DNA of 43,472 bases from Prasinococcaceae sp. CCMP 1430 (lineage: Eukaryota; Prasinodermophyta; Palmophyllophyceae; Prasinococcales; Prasinococcaceae), in contig RQSC01000020.1 in NCBI GenBank assembly GCA_013416795.1, positions 392,903 through 436,374 of the forward strand. The letters are read 5' to 3'. Positions 20,341 through 29,077 of the stretch are shown piece after piece. A program made the translations under genes and the position numbers. The notes beneath the pieces were generated by a model. That model searched no databases. It was not told the DNA's origin and saw nothing but the letters and a program-made list of their open reading frames with translations. Numbering within the stretch: position 1 is the first letter of the stretch; each line of letters begins with the position of its first letter.

Positions 20341-21920
20341 ATGCGCAGCTGCCGCGCTGTGGCCGCGGCGCTGGCCGCGCGCGGGTCTCGCGCCGCGCTC
20401 GCACCGGTGACAGCCGCGCGGCTGGCGCCTGACGCCGCGCAGGCGGGCGTGCCGCCGCCCATCGTGTACCGCGTCACGCAGTTTGACCGCGCCGACGGCC
20501 CGGGCGCGGAGCCGAGCTCCCGCTTCTTCTCCAAGCCTGAGCTTGCGCGGCTGAGCAAGGTGCACACGCGCGACCTGCGAAACCTCGACAGGTGCGTGGC
20601 GCCGGCCGTGCAATGCCGCAGTCAGTGTGCCCTTTCCCACCCTCTCGTCGTCCCGAGCGTTGGATGCTGACCCTGCCGGCCCGAGTCTGCGCACCACACC
20701 GTCCCCTCAGCTCGTTCCGCAACCAGCTTCCAGCGGTGCTGGCCCGCCGCCATGCTGTCGTCGTGCACATCCCGCCGGTGCGCGCGCTCATCACCGCCGA
20801 CGCGCTGCAAATATTCGAGGGTCGGCTGCCGCGAGAGCTCGCTGAAGGGGTGCTGAGGGCGGCCAAGCGGAAGGCCGGGGGTCTACCGTACGCCGACCCA
20901 GGAGACGGGCTCGCCCGTGAGCTCGCGGCGTCAAAAGGCAGCGCTCACAAGCGCAGCAAGTCTCTCGATGTGCTCAAGACGCGCGTTCGCACCTTCCTAC
21001 AGGAACACGGCTGGGGCGAGACGCCGCTTGATGGCGGGCTTCAGGTGCTGTACGAATGCCACACCGCAGACATCGGCGGCAGTTCCGGTGCGCTGCAGGC
21101 GGAGGGGGCAGATGCGACCGGCGATGGCGGCGGCAGCGCGACCAGCGCGACCGATGTCACTCTGGCACAGCTGCCAGCGTTCGAGCTCGTCGCCCTCGAG
21201 GCCGTGCTGAGCGCCGCCGCGCTTCACTACCAGGACAAGTTTCGAAAGCTGAATCCTGAGGTGCACATGCAGCTCGCGAACCTCGACTCGAAGCGCGACG
21301 TCTTTGGCTCGATGCAGCGGCTCCTCCTCAGCCGCAAGGAGCTCTCTTCGCTCGAGCTGCAAGTCCGCGAGGCAAGGAACGCGCTCGCCGAGGTCATGAA
21401 GAGCGACGAGGACATGGCGGGTATGCAGCTCTCTATGAGAGACAACCTGGAAGCGCAGGGCAAACAGCTTGATGACGATGACCACCAGGTCGTGGAGGAG
21501 CTGCTTGAGGAGTACTACAGGCAACTGGAGGACGTGCTCAATGAGGTGAGCGCGGCCGCCACGCTCTGAGTGCGCGTGCGGCGCCACCAGCACACGCTCA
21601 CCATCTCGCCTGTCCCGCGCCCCCGCTGTCCACAGGTGAAGTCTTTACGTGGCAGCATCAAGATGCACCAGGAAACTGCCGCGGCCAACGTGGACCTGAA
21701 TCGCAACGAACTCATTCGTGTGAATATCTACATGAGCCAACTGACTCTCGGCGCCGCATGCGCGAGTGTTGTGGTGGGCGCGCTCGGCATGAATTGCCCC
21801 CTGCCCATCGGCCTCGACTCTGACCCCGCGGCGTTCTCGACCATGCTGTACGTGGCGTGCGGGGCGGCGGCGTTCTCAGCGGCGGTGCCGATGGCATGGA
21901 TGAGGCGATTGAAGCTGTGA
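20341..21920 (+). CDS. MRS2: MRS2/CorA-type magnesium channel
   Basis: Three exons, 20341-20591, 20711-21545 and 21636-21920, with introns of 119 nt (phase 2) and 90 nt (phase 0); 456 aa. MRS2 proteins form pentameric Mg2+ channels in the mitochondrial inner membrane or plastid envelope. Visible family features are RDLRNLD followed by HAVVVHIPPVRALITADALQIF, the long helical stalk, RNELIRVNIYMSQLTLG, and the pore-mouth GMN motif in VVGALGMNCP after the first membrane segment. The second membrane segment near the C-terminus is followed by a basic end (MRRLKL). The usual F before GMN is replaced by L. The N-terminal 30 residues are Arg/Ala-rich, compatible with an organelle presequence. An acidic cluster (LDDDDHQ) lies in the stalk. 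Confidence 0.92.
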
Positions 21921-21972
21921 CCCCCAACAAGTCGTGTACTGTAAATTGATCTCCTTGTTAAAACACAAACAA

Positions 21973-22088
21973 ACACACACGCGCCGGAGTCGCGGCACGT
22001 CGAAACGCCTTCGGAGCTCCTTTAAACTTAAAAAAAAAACACACACACGCGGGAGTCGCGGCACATAAAAACGCCTTCGGCGCTCCTT
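21973..22088. repeat. Direct repeat of about 50 bp
   Basis: ACACACACGCG, then GGAGTCGCGGCAC, AAACGCCTTCGG and GCTCCTTT, occurs at 21973-22023 and again at 22040-22088 with small differences. The copies are separated by an A-rich linker. It lies directly after the MRS2 stop codon. Confidence 0.85.
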
Positions 22089-22315
22089 TTTTTATTTCCT
22101 TTTTTTTCTTTTTTCCCTTTTCCGTCAGGTCAAAAGGGCTTGTTGGAGCGGGCGCCCCCCTTTTTCGACCCCGGCCGGCGGCGCTTTCGAAACCGAGGCC
22201 CGCGCGCGCTTTCCGTCGCGTTTCCCGTCCCCGTTCCGCCCGTTTTCAAGACGGAACGCGACCGGGCGCGCGCGCCGCCGCGCGCCGAAATGCCGATCCG
22301 CGAATACGGCGAATC

Positions 22316-22316
<1 letters not shown>

Positions 22317-22349
<33 letters not shown>
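22317..22349. repeat. (TG)n microsatellite upstream of IFT46
   Basis: About 16 TG units lie some 150 bp before the IFT46 start codon. Confidence 0.95.
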
Positions 22350-22351
<2 letters not shown>

Positions 22352-22502
22352 CGCGCGCGCGCGCTCGCGCGAGGGTGAGGGGGCGGCCGCGCGCCGGGGG
22401 CTCTCCCAGAGCGCGGGGAGGCGCCGGGCGTGGCGCGTTTGGAGGGTGGGAGGGCCCGCCGGCTCGTGAGGCTGGGCCCGCAGCCCGTCGGCGCCCCGCG
22501 CG

Positions 22503-23688
22503 ATGGCTGACGACGAGTTCGAGTACGATGACGAAGAGTTTTATGGGTCGTCCAGGCCGGCCGGCGGGGACGACGACATGAAGGTCGTCCAAAACCAGCC
22601 GCACGACGAGGAGTACGAGCTGAGCGACGACAGCAGCGAACAATCGCTGGCCGGAGGCGAGATGCCCGGCAGCAGCGGCGCTCAGCAGGACGAGCTCGGC
22701 GGCGGCGGCGGTGGCGACTTTGATCGCGACCCACGCATGGGCAGCGCGGGGCTCGGGCCTGGGAGCGCGGCGTCATCCCCGCGGGAGGAGCACGGGATGC
22801 ACGGCACGATGGCGGTGGGAGCTCGCGGTGGCAGCAGGTAGGTCCCTTTGCGCGAGCGGCCCCACGCGCGCGCGCCAGTGCAAGCTTGCGCGAACACATG
22901 CTCACGCAAAAGCGCCCACGCTCTCGCGCGCACACACGCGCAGTTTGGACGACGGGCATGGCAGCAACGTGGATGGTGGCATGGGAGGCGTCGGAGGCAA
23001 CGGTGGCGCGCCGCCGGGCGCGTACGACCCTGCCGAGTTCGCCGACCTGGATGCACCCGAAGACGTCAAGGAGATCTTGCAGTACATCGGCCGATACAAG
23101 CCGACCGTGGTGGACCTCGAGACGCAGCTCAAACCCTTCGTGCCCGACTACATCCCTGCCGTCGGCGACATCGATGGGTTCCTCAAGGTGCCGCGCCCCG
23201 ATGGCCAGCCCGACTACCTCGGGCTCAAAACGCTTGACGAGCCGGCAGCCAAGCAGTCGAACCCGACTGTGCTCAACCTGCAGCTGCGCGCGGCGTCGAA
23301 GCAGGCGTCCGCCGGCCCGCAGCGCGTGGGGTCGATCGCCGACGCGTCCCGCAACGCGCCCAAGATCAAAGAGTGGGTGGCCAGCGTCGAGCGGATGCAC
23401 CGCGACACGGGCGCGGCCTCCGCGACGGTGGCCTACCGCAGGCCCATGCCTGACGTCGAGACGCTCATGCAGGAGTGGCCGCCGGAGTTTGAGCGCATGC
23501 TCAGGCAGGTGCGGCTGCCCGACGCGGAGGTCGACCTGGACCTCACGACGCTCGCCGGGCTGGTGTGCAACCTGGTGGACATCCCCGTGCACGGAAACGT
23601 CGTCGAGTCGCTGCACGTGCTCTTCACGCTGTTCCACGAGTTCAAGTCGAACCCGCACTTTGCAAAGCGCGCGGCCGATGGGTACTGA
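22503..23688 (+). CDS. IFT46: Intraflagellar transport protein 46
   Basis: Two exons, 22503-22837 and 22944-23688, with a 106-nt intron (GTAGGT...GCGCAG, phase 2); about 359 aa, slightly longer than animal IFT46. IFT46 is a core subunit of the IFT-B complex, which carries cargo into flagella. The acidic disordered N-terminus (MADDEFEYDDEEFYG) and the conserved region LDAPEDVKEILQYIGRYKP, DYIPAVGDIDGFLKVPRPD, LMQEWPPEFE and VDIPVHGNVVESLHVLFTLFHEFKSN are diagnostic. The presence of the gene implies that the organism builds a flagellum in some stage. An alternative end is possible: GTACTG within the last codons and TGTAG near 23786 could remove the stop and give a short basic tail. Confidence 0.93.
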
Positions 23689-24061
23689 GGTGCCGCTCGC
23701 GCTTGCGCCCGCCCGCGATTGTGCGCGGCGGGCGCACTCGCGCAGTAAGGCGCCCTCTGGCCCACATTCGCTCTTCACTCCTGTAGGCACCCGCCTCGCC
23801 GCGCCGCGCCGTGATGCGGCGCGCGCGTGCCTGCGCGCGCGCGAGCGCCAGCGTGCGAGCGCCTTCGCCAGCGAGCGGCGCCCGCACCCGCTAGTGTGCG
23901 TCCGCGCACCGTGTTGGCGGTGGATTTTCTAGGATTCGCTCGCATCCGTCCCCCCCAGTTCGTTACGGGGGCGTTGCACCACGATCAATGATTCCACTGC
24001 GCCGCTGGCATCCCACACCGTGCACGAGGGGAGCCCCCCCTCGCGCGCGGAACCCGTTGCA
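23689..24061. other. Spacer between IFT46 and the START-like gene
   Basis: 373 bp, GC-rich at the start and slightly AT-richer near 23925-24000. An acceptor-like CACTCCTGTAG at about 23776-23786 may belong to an alternative last IFT46 exon. Otherwise I see nothing. Confidence 0.4.
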
Positions 24062-24760
24062 ATGGCAGTCGCCAACTTCAGCGTGGAGCTGCCGCCCGGC
24101 GTCAGTGAGAGCGCGGCCTTCGCGCTCCTCTCCGACTTCACGCGCGTGCCGGAAGCTAGCGGTTACTACATATCTGTGACTCCACTGCCGGACGGCCCAC
24201 CGCCAGGCAGCGTCGGCGCGCGCTACAGCGCACAGACGCGCGAGCCGAAGCCGCCGGAGCTATGGACGATGGTGGAGTGTTCTCCCCCGACGCGCTATGC
24301 CGTGCGCGTGTCCCCCTCCACGCCCGGTGCCGCCGACGGTGCCCTCGCGACGTACGAGTTCGGCGGCGGCGAAGTGCGTGGGCGCATTGAGCTCGACCCG
24401 GGCGACGACGGCTGCGCGAAGTGCCTATTCAGCGCATGCGGCTGTTGCTTCACGGACGTCCTCGAGGAGGAGTCTGAGAAGTACATCCGCTTGGCCTTCA
24501 ACCGCGCGTTCGGGCCGCAGGAAGCCGCGGCTGGGAGCGCCACGCCACAGTTCGCCGCGGCGCCACCGGCCGCGGTGTTGCCGCCGCCGATGATGCCTGC
24601 GCCCGTGCAAGCGCCCGCGCCTGCGGCGGGCCGCGGACGCCCCGCGGTGCCGGTGTACGCGCCCGCGCCCGCGCCCGCGGTGCCGATGCACGCCCCCGCG
24701 CCGACGGTGGCCGGCGGCATCCAGTACAACACCGACGTGCTCACCTACAATACAGGCTGA
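24062..24760 (+). CDS. START/SRPBCC-like protein with Pro/Ala-rich tail
   Basis: A single exon of 232 codons. Residues 1-150 resemble the SRPBCC (Bet v1/START-like) helix-grip fold: an initial strand (NFSVELPPGVSESAAFALLSDFTRVPEAS), then GSVGARYSAQTREP, and a C-terminal helix EEESEKYIRLAFNRAF. This is a weak, pattern-level match. A Cys-rich patch (CLFSACGCCF) precedes the last helix. The tail (AAPPAAVLPPPMMPAPVQAP onward) is made of Pro/Ala repeats and is probably disordered. The fold family binds lipids or other hydrophobic ligands, but no ligand can be inferred here. The ATG at 24062 was chosen because the fold starts immediately; an in-frame ATG at 24020 also exists. Confidence 0.55.
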   Translation: MAVANFSVELPPGVSESAAFALLSDFTRVPEASGYYISVTPLPDGPPPGSVGARYSAQTREPKPPELWTMVECSPPTRYAVRVSPSTPGAADGALATYEFGGGEVRGRIELDPGDDGCAKCLFSACGCCFTDVLEEESEKYIRLAFNRAFGPQEAAAGSATPQFAAAPPAAVLPPPMMPAPVQAPAPAAGRGRPAVPVYAPAPAPAVPMHAPAPTVAGGIQYNTDVLTYNTG

Positions 24761-24964
24761 GGGCCACAACGCGCCGGCCAGCGCCTCGCGGGGGGCCTCG
24801 CCGGCCCGCGCCTCGGGGAACCGAAACACCGGCTAATGCCACCAGCATCGAATAGTATCATTAAGCCACGGGCGAATTATTGCTCAATCGGCTGCGCCCG
24901 AGCACGTTGGCGACGCTACAGCAGCAACCCCCATGCTAGCTGCGCGCAGACGCGCGCGGAACAG

Positions 24965-24991
24965 GTGTGTGTGTGTGTGTGTGTGTGTGTT
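24965..24991. repeat. (TG)n microsatellite
   Basis: About 13 TG units lie immediately downstream of the FANCL stop codon, CA on the FANCL sense strand. Nothing else is recognisable in 24761-25013. Confidence 0.9.
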
Positions 24992-25013
24992 TGTATGCTT
25001 GCGTGCGCGTGCA

Positions 25014-25494
25014 TCACGCGTCGACCTCGAGCGTCACGGGCGCCGAGCAGAACGGGCACGCCCCGAAGAGCGTGCGGAAGCTCTGCCGCGCGTTCGCGTC
25101 GCTCTGCAGCCACTCGCGCATGCAGCGGCGGTGGAAGGGCATGCCGCATCCCTCGCAGGCCATGTCGGGCGCCGCGCCCTCACCATCCCCTCCTCCGCCA
25201 TCCTCCCCGCCGCCCGCGTCGTCATCGAGGGGCAGGTGGTAGCTGTAGCAAATGCCGCACTCGGCGCCGCTCTCGCCCCCCACGGTTTGTCCCCCTCCCA
25301 CCGCTCCATCCGCGCCGTCCGTGCCGCACGCATGCGAGTCCGGCGCGAGCATGGCGAGGAGGGGGTGCACGACGGCGCGCAGGTTGGCTAGCACGGAGAT
25401 GCCAGCGTCCCACCGAGGCCCTCGCCGCCCCTCCCCTTGTGTGATAGTGTGTGGGCGTGCGTTGTGTTAGTATGTGCGTGCGCGTGTGTCTCTG

Positions 25495-25525
<31 letters not shown>

Positions 25526-26478
25526 GGATTTGTGTACGTGCGTGGGTGTGCACGTGTGTGAGTGACTGTGCGTTTGTGCGCGCGCGCGCGCGCGTGTCGT
25601 ACCTCGGCCCTCCTCGCTGCCGGGGGCGCACGCGGCGGCGAGCGCGGCGCGCGGCGCGGCGACGGCGACCTCGGCGCCAAGGAAGGCCACGCGCGTGGGC
25701 GGCCCCCGCGGGTTGTGCGCGTCGAGCTCGAGCATGACGCTGGCGTGCCTGTCGGATGTGCGCGCGTGCGTGTGCAAGTGTGCACGTGTGCGTGTGCGCG
25801 TGTGTGTGCGTGCATGCGTATGTGCGTATGTAAGCGTGTGCATGTGTGAACGTGCACGTGTGTGCCCGCATGTGCGCGCGTGCGTGCGTGCGTGCGAGCG
25901 CCTGCGAGTGCGCGCTCTCACTTTTCGAGCGCGATGCGCCTGTACGTCGCCGCGCGCGGCGGCGGCTTCCTGGACGGCTCGAGCACCACGCAGGCGGCGT
26001 CGATCGCGTCGAGTTCGGCAAAGAGCGCCTGGTGCGCCGCCAAGCGCGCGGAGGCCTCGGCCAGCGCAGCCTCGAGCGACTGCGCCACGCCCGCCCCCGC
26101 GCCGGCGCCCGCCCCTGACGCGGCGAGCGTGGCGATCGGCGCGCCGGGCGCGTCAAGCACGCAGCGCGCGGGCGCGCCGCCGCCAACCTCGACGGCGAGC
26201 TCGTGCTCGCGCCCGGCACCGTCCTCGAGGCACACGGACAGCGCGCAGCGCGGGCCGAGCGAGCGCACGCCCCGCAGGCGGTGCCAGCCCGCACACCGCA
26301 GCTCGGCGCACGTCGAGCGCAGCGCGGAGGCGGAAGCGCGCGCGCCGACCCCGGAAGCGGAGCCGGGCGCGCTGAGAACGTGAGCGTGAGCGTGTGTTGT
26401 GTATTGAGGGCAAACCCCGACCCCGCCAGGCGACGCCAGAGCGAGAATGTGGGCGTCAGGGTGCAATCGTGCGCATGA

Positions 26479-26513
<35 letters not shown>

Positions 26514-26766
26514 TGTGCGCGCGCGGTGTGCGCGCGTGCGTAAATGCGCGTGCGTGCGTGTGCATGCGCGCGCTCTCCTACCTCGGTGCGCCGCCGAGCT
26601 CTCTGGCGGCCGCGGCGAGCGCCGCGTCGACCTCTGCGAGGAAGTCGCGCACCGTGCGGCACGCCGCGCGCGCGGCGGCGAGCTGTGAGCGCGCGCGCGC
26701 GCTGCTGGCGAGCAGATCGTCGACGACGCCCTCACCGCCCACCTGGTGTATGTGCGCGCGCTCGCG

Positions 26767-26804
<38 letters not shown>

Positions 26805-27120
26805 CGCGCGTGCGTGCGTGCATTCGTGACAGCAAGCGTCAGAGCTCGCACGTGCGTGTGTTCATGCTCGTATGTGCATGTGTGCATGTGCGCATGTGTG
26901 CATGCGTCTGTGCGCGTGCGCGCTCACGCACCTCGGCGTGCGCCGCGGGGCGCTCCGCGCGCGGCTCGAGGCCGCCCACGCGCAGCGCGGCGTGCGTATA
27001 TGTGTTCGTGTGTGCGCGCGCGTGTGTGCGCGCGCACGCGAGCGCGACGAAGCCCCGGTACTCGCGCAGCGCAGCGTCCGTCGGCAGCAGCAGCGGCAGC
27101 GGGGGCTGCGCGGCTGCCAT
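25014..27120 (-). CDS. FANCL: FANCL, RING E3 ubiquitin ligase of the Fanconi anaemia pathway
   Basis: FANCL monoubiquitinates FANCD2/FANCI in interstrand-crosslink repair. Proposed exons are 27120-27038, an exon ending at 26932, 26742-26582, 26371-25922, 25748-25603 and 25420-25014. Joins restore LGGAPSAPG, ALEKHASVML and EGRGPRWDAGISVL. Family features in order: LPLLLP near the N-terminus (ELF domain), LFAELDAIDAACVVLEPSRKPP with TYRRIALEK and VAFLGAE (central UBC-RWD region), then a RING/PHD-like domain (ECGICYSYHLPLD, CEGCGMPFHRRCMREWLQSD, RQSFRTLFGACPFC) and a short end. All Cys/His ligands of the RING appear present. The first intron is uncertain, because no AG exists where an acceptor is needed. 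Introns are CA-repeat-rich on the sense strand. The ATG at 27120 follows a GCAGCC repeat. Confidence 0.87.
26481..26511. repeat. (TC)15 microsatellite in a FANCL intron
   Basis: A pure TC tract, GA on the FANCL sense strand, lies inside the intron 26581-26372. Confidence 0.95.
26771..26801. repeat. (TG)n microsatellite in a FANCL intron
   Basis: A TG tract lies inside the FANCL intron 26931-26743 and reads CA on the sense strand. Similar imperfect TG tracts fill the introns at 25421-25602 and 25749-25921. Confidence 0.9.
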
Positions 27121-27121
27121 C

Positions 27122-27183
27122 GCCGCAGCCGCAGCCGCAGCCGCAGCCGCAGCCGCAGCCGCAGCCGCAGCCGCAGCCGCTGC
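27122..27183. repeat. (GCAGCC)n hexanucleotide repeat at the FANCL start
   Basis: About ten GCAGCC units directly abut the FANCL start codon. On the minus strand they form an open frame of more than 20 Ala codons in frame with FANCL, but no ATG precedes them, so they are more likely 5' UTR than protein. Confidence 0.9.
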
Positions 27184-27603
27184 CGCCGTGTGTGTGTGCG
27201 CGCGCGTGTAGGCGTGCGTGTGGCGCACCGGCCCGCGCTCTCTTTTTCCCGCCCAACGCAACTTCGAACAGCCGCATGCTTACGTGGCGCGCGCGCGCGC
27301 GCGCGCTGCCTACACGCACGGCACACGCGCACGCGCGCGCGCACACACACACACGTGGCGCTCCCCTCCACCGCCCCCCACGCCCCCGGCCCCTCACACC
27401 ACACCACAAACCACTACCACCGCCACCACCACCACCACCACACATACACACACACACACACACAAACGTGGCGCACACACACGCACGCGCGCACGTTTCC
27501 ACGCACACGTGCGCGCACACACATACGCGTACGCAGGAGCACACGCACGCACAGCGGCCGCTCTCTCCCTCGCGCCTCCAGCCTGCGCGCGTTCGCGCGC
27601 GCG
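27184..27603. promoter_or_regulatory. Bidirectional region between FANCL and the EXPERA gene
   Basis: The two genes are divergent across this 420-bp region. It contains long CA-rich and CCACCA tracts on the plus strand at about 27335-27480. No defined element can be named. Confidence 0.4.
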
Positions 27604-29007
27604 ATGGCTCCCGGCGCGCGCGCACGCACGGCGCGCACGCCTTACTCGCCGCTCGCCGACCCGAGCGCGTGGTTCGTGGGCGCGTGCGCGCTGGCGCCGC
27701 CGGCGCTCGCTGCGCTCGCCGACGCCGAGGCCAAGGGGATGCTCCCGGACGCCGAGGCACTCGCGGCGGCGTACACGGCGTACGCGACGCACCCGCTCGT
27801 CGCAGGCGCGGCGGCCGTCACGGCAGTGGCGGCGTACGCGATGCGCGCGGCAGGGCGAGGGTGCGCATGCGCGCGCGCACACACGCACGCTACACGCTCA
27901 CACGCGCATGTGCACGCGCTCACACACGCAGCGCACTCGCATGCTCACTCGAGCGCGAGCAAGTGCACGCGTGCTTGCGGCGAACTGATGCAACACACGC
28001 ACTATATACACGCGCTCGCGCACACGCGCGCGCGCGCGACGAGCGCAGCCTGCCCCCCCTTCCCGCCTCGGACGCTCGCGCGGCGAGCTGGTACCTCCTC
28101 AACGCCACCGTCGTCAAGTCTCTCATGGACGGCCTGCACGACGGCGTGCCTGCGTTGCGCGCCGCGTACGCGCGCGCTGACGCGCGCTTCGCAACGGGTT
28201 GCGGCAGCGAGGGCGCTCCGGAGCTGGATGGCGGCGCGGCGGCGGCATGCGTGGTGACGACGTGCGAGCTGGTGCGTTGCGCAGTGTGTGCACACGTGCG
28301 CGCGCGCGCACGCACGCCCGCACGCACGCACGAGCGAATACGCACACGCACGCGCGTGCATGCACACACTCTTACACACATTCGCATGCGCGCGCCTTTT
28401 CGTGTGTAGGTGGTGATGGCCCCGCTGTGCGCGCTGCTCGCGTACGCGTACGCGGCGCGCTGGCGCTGCCGCGACGCCCTCGAGCTGGTGGTGTGCACAC
28501 TGCAGGCCTTCGGGACAGTCGCCTTCGCCGGGCCGCAGCTGCTGCTGAAATTCAGGGTACGAGACCGCACACACACGCACACACCGACACCCACATACAC
28601 AAATCGCTTATCCTTCGCGCGCTCGCGCACGCGACTGACGGGCGCGCACGCGCACCCGTCACTGTCACCACCACCGTCACCTCGCGCGCGTGTATTCGTG
28701 TATGTATGCGTATGCGTGTGCGTGCGTGTGTGTGTGTGTTGTGTGCATATGCTTTGTACCTCTGGGTGCGTGTGTCTGCACGTGTGCGCACGCGATGCAG
28801 GACGTGTGGCGCGGCTGGGAGCTCAGCGTGTCGAGCGTGGCGTACTTTTGGTTCGCCTTCGCGGCGTGCATGCCCGTGTGGCTGGTGGTGCCCGCGCTGC
28901 TCGGCGCGCGCGCGTGGCGCCGCCTCGACGCGGCGCTCGCGCGTGCGGCCGTCTACCGCGAGGTAGTCAGGGCGAGCCCCGACTTCGCGACTTATAAGAC
29001 AAGGTAG
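27604..29007 (+). CDS. EXPERA-domain membrane protein (EBP/sterol isomerase-like)
   Basis: Four exons: 27604-27860, 28049-28271, 28410-28556 and 28801-29007; 277 aa. The second exon could instead start at 28088. The introns are phase 2, 0 and 0. The protein has about five hydrophobic segments. After the first, SWYLLNATVVKSLMDGLHDG, ADARF, TTCELVVMAPLCALLAYAY, LQAFGTVAF and YFWFAFAACMPVWLVVPALL follow the pattern of the EBP family (delta8-delta7 sterol isomerase, ER membrane). The Glu in TTCE and the late Trp are kept. The catalytic His and Glu of the first motif appear as Lys and Asp, and the late Asn is absent. So the protein may be an EBP-like or TMEM97-type member without isomerase activity. 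Confidence 0.75.
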
Positions 29008-29077
29008 TGGCAGGCAAGGGGCACACGCATGCGTGCGTGTGTGCGTGCGCGCGCGTGCGCCCCGGCGGCCGCAAGGA

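Larger units (their letters stand above)
21921..22502. other. Intergenic region between MRS2 and IFT46
   Basis: It begins with the duplicated 45-50 bp element, then a poly-T-rich stretch at about 22084-22125, a GC-rich stretch with TTTCGA motifs, and a (TG)n tract at 22317-22349. It contains the probable IFT46 promoter. No gene is supported. Confidence 0.5.

Noticed and set aside
25467-26735. Long minus-strand frame of 422 codons through FANCL introns
   Set aside because: Mostly Thr/His/Arg runs from CA repeats in the wrong frame for the FANCL exons.
7412-27120. Functional cluster of ubiquitin-related genes (SENP8, Rpn9, NTA1, FANCL)
   Set aside because: They are spread over 20 kb on both strands among unrelated genes. 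With no sign of co-regulation this is probably coincidence.
26544-28409. 621-codon plus-strand frame
   Set aside because: Antisense to FANCL and full of microsatellite translation. Only its end overlaps a real exon of the EXPERA gene.
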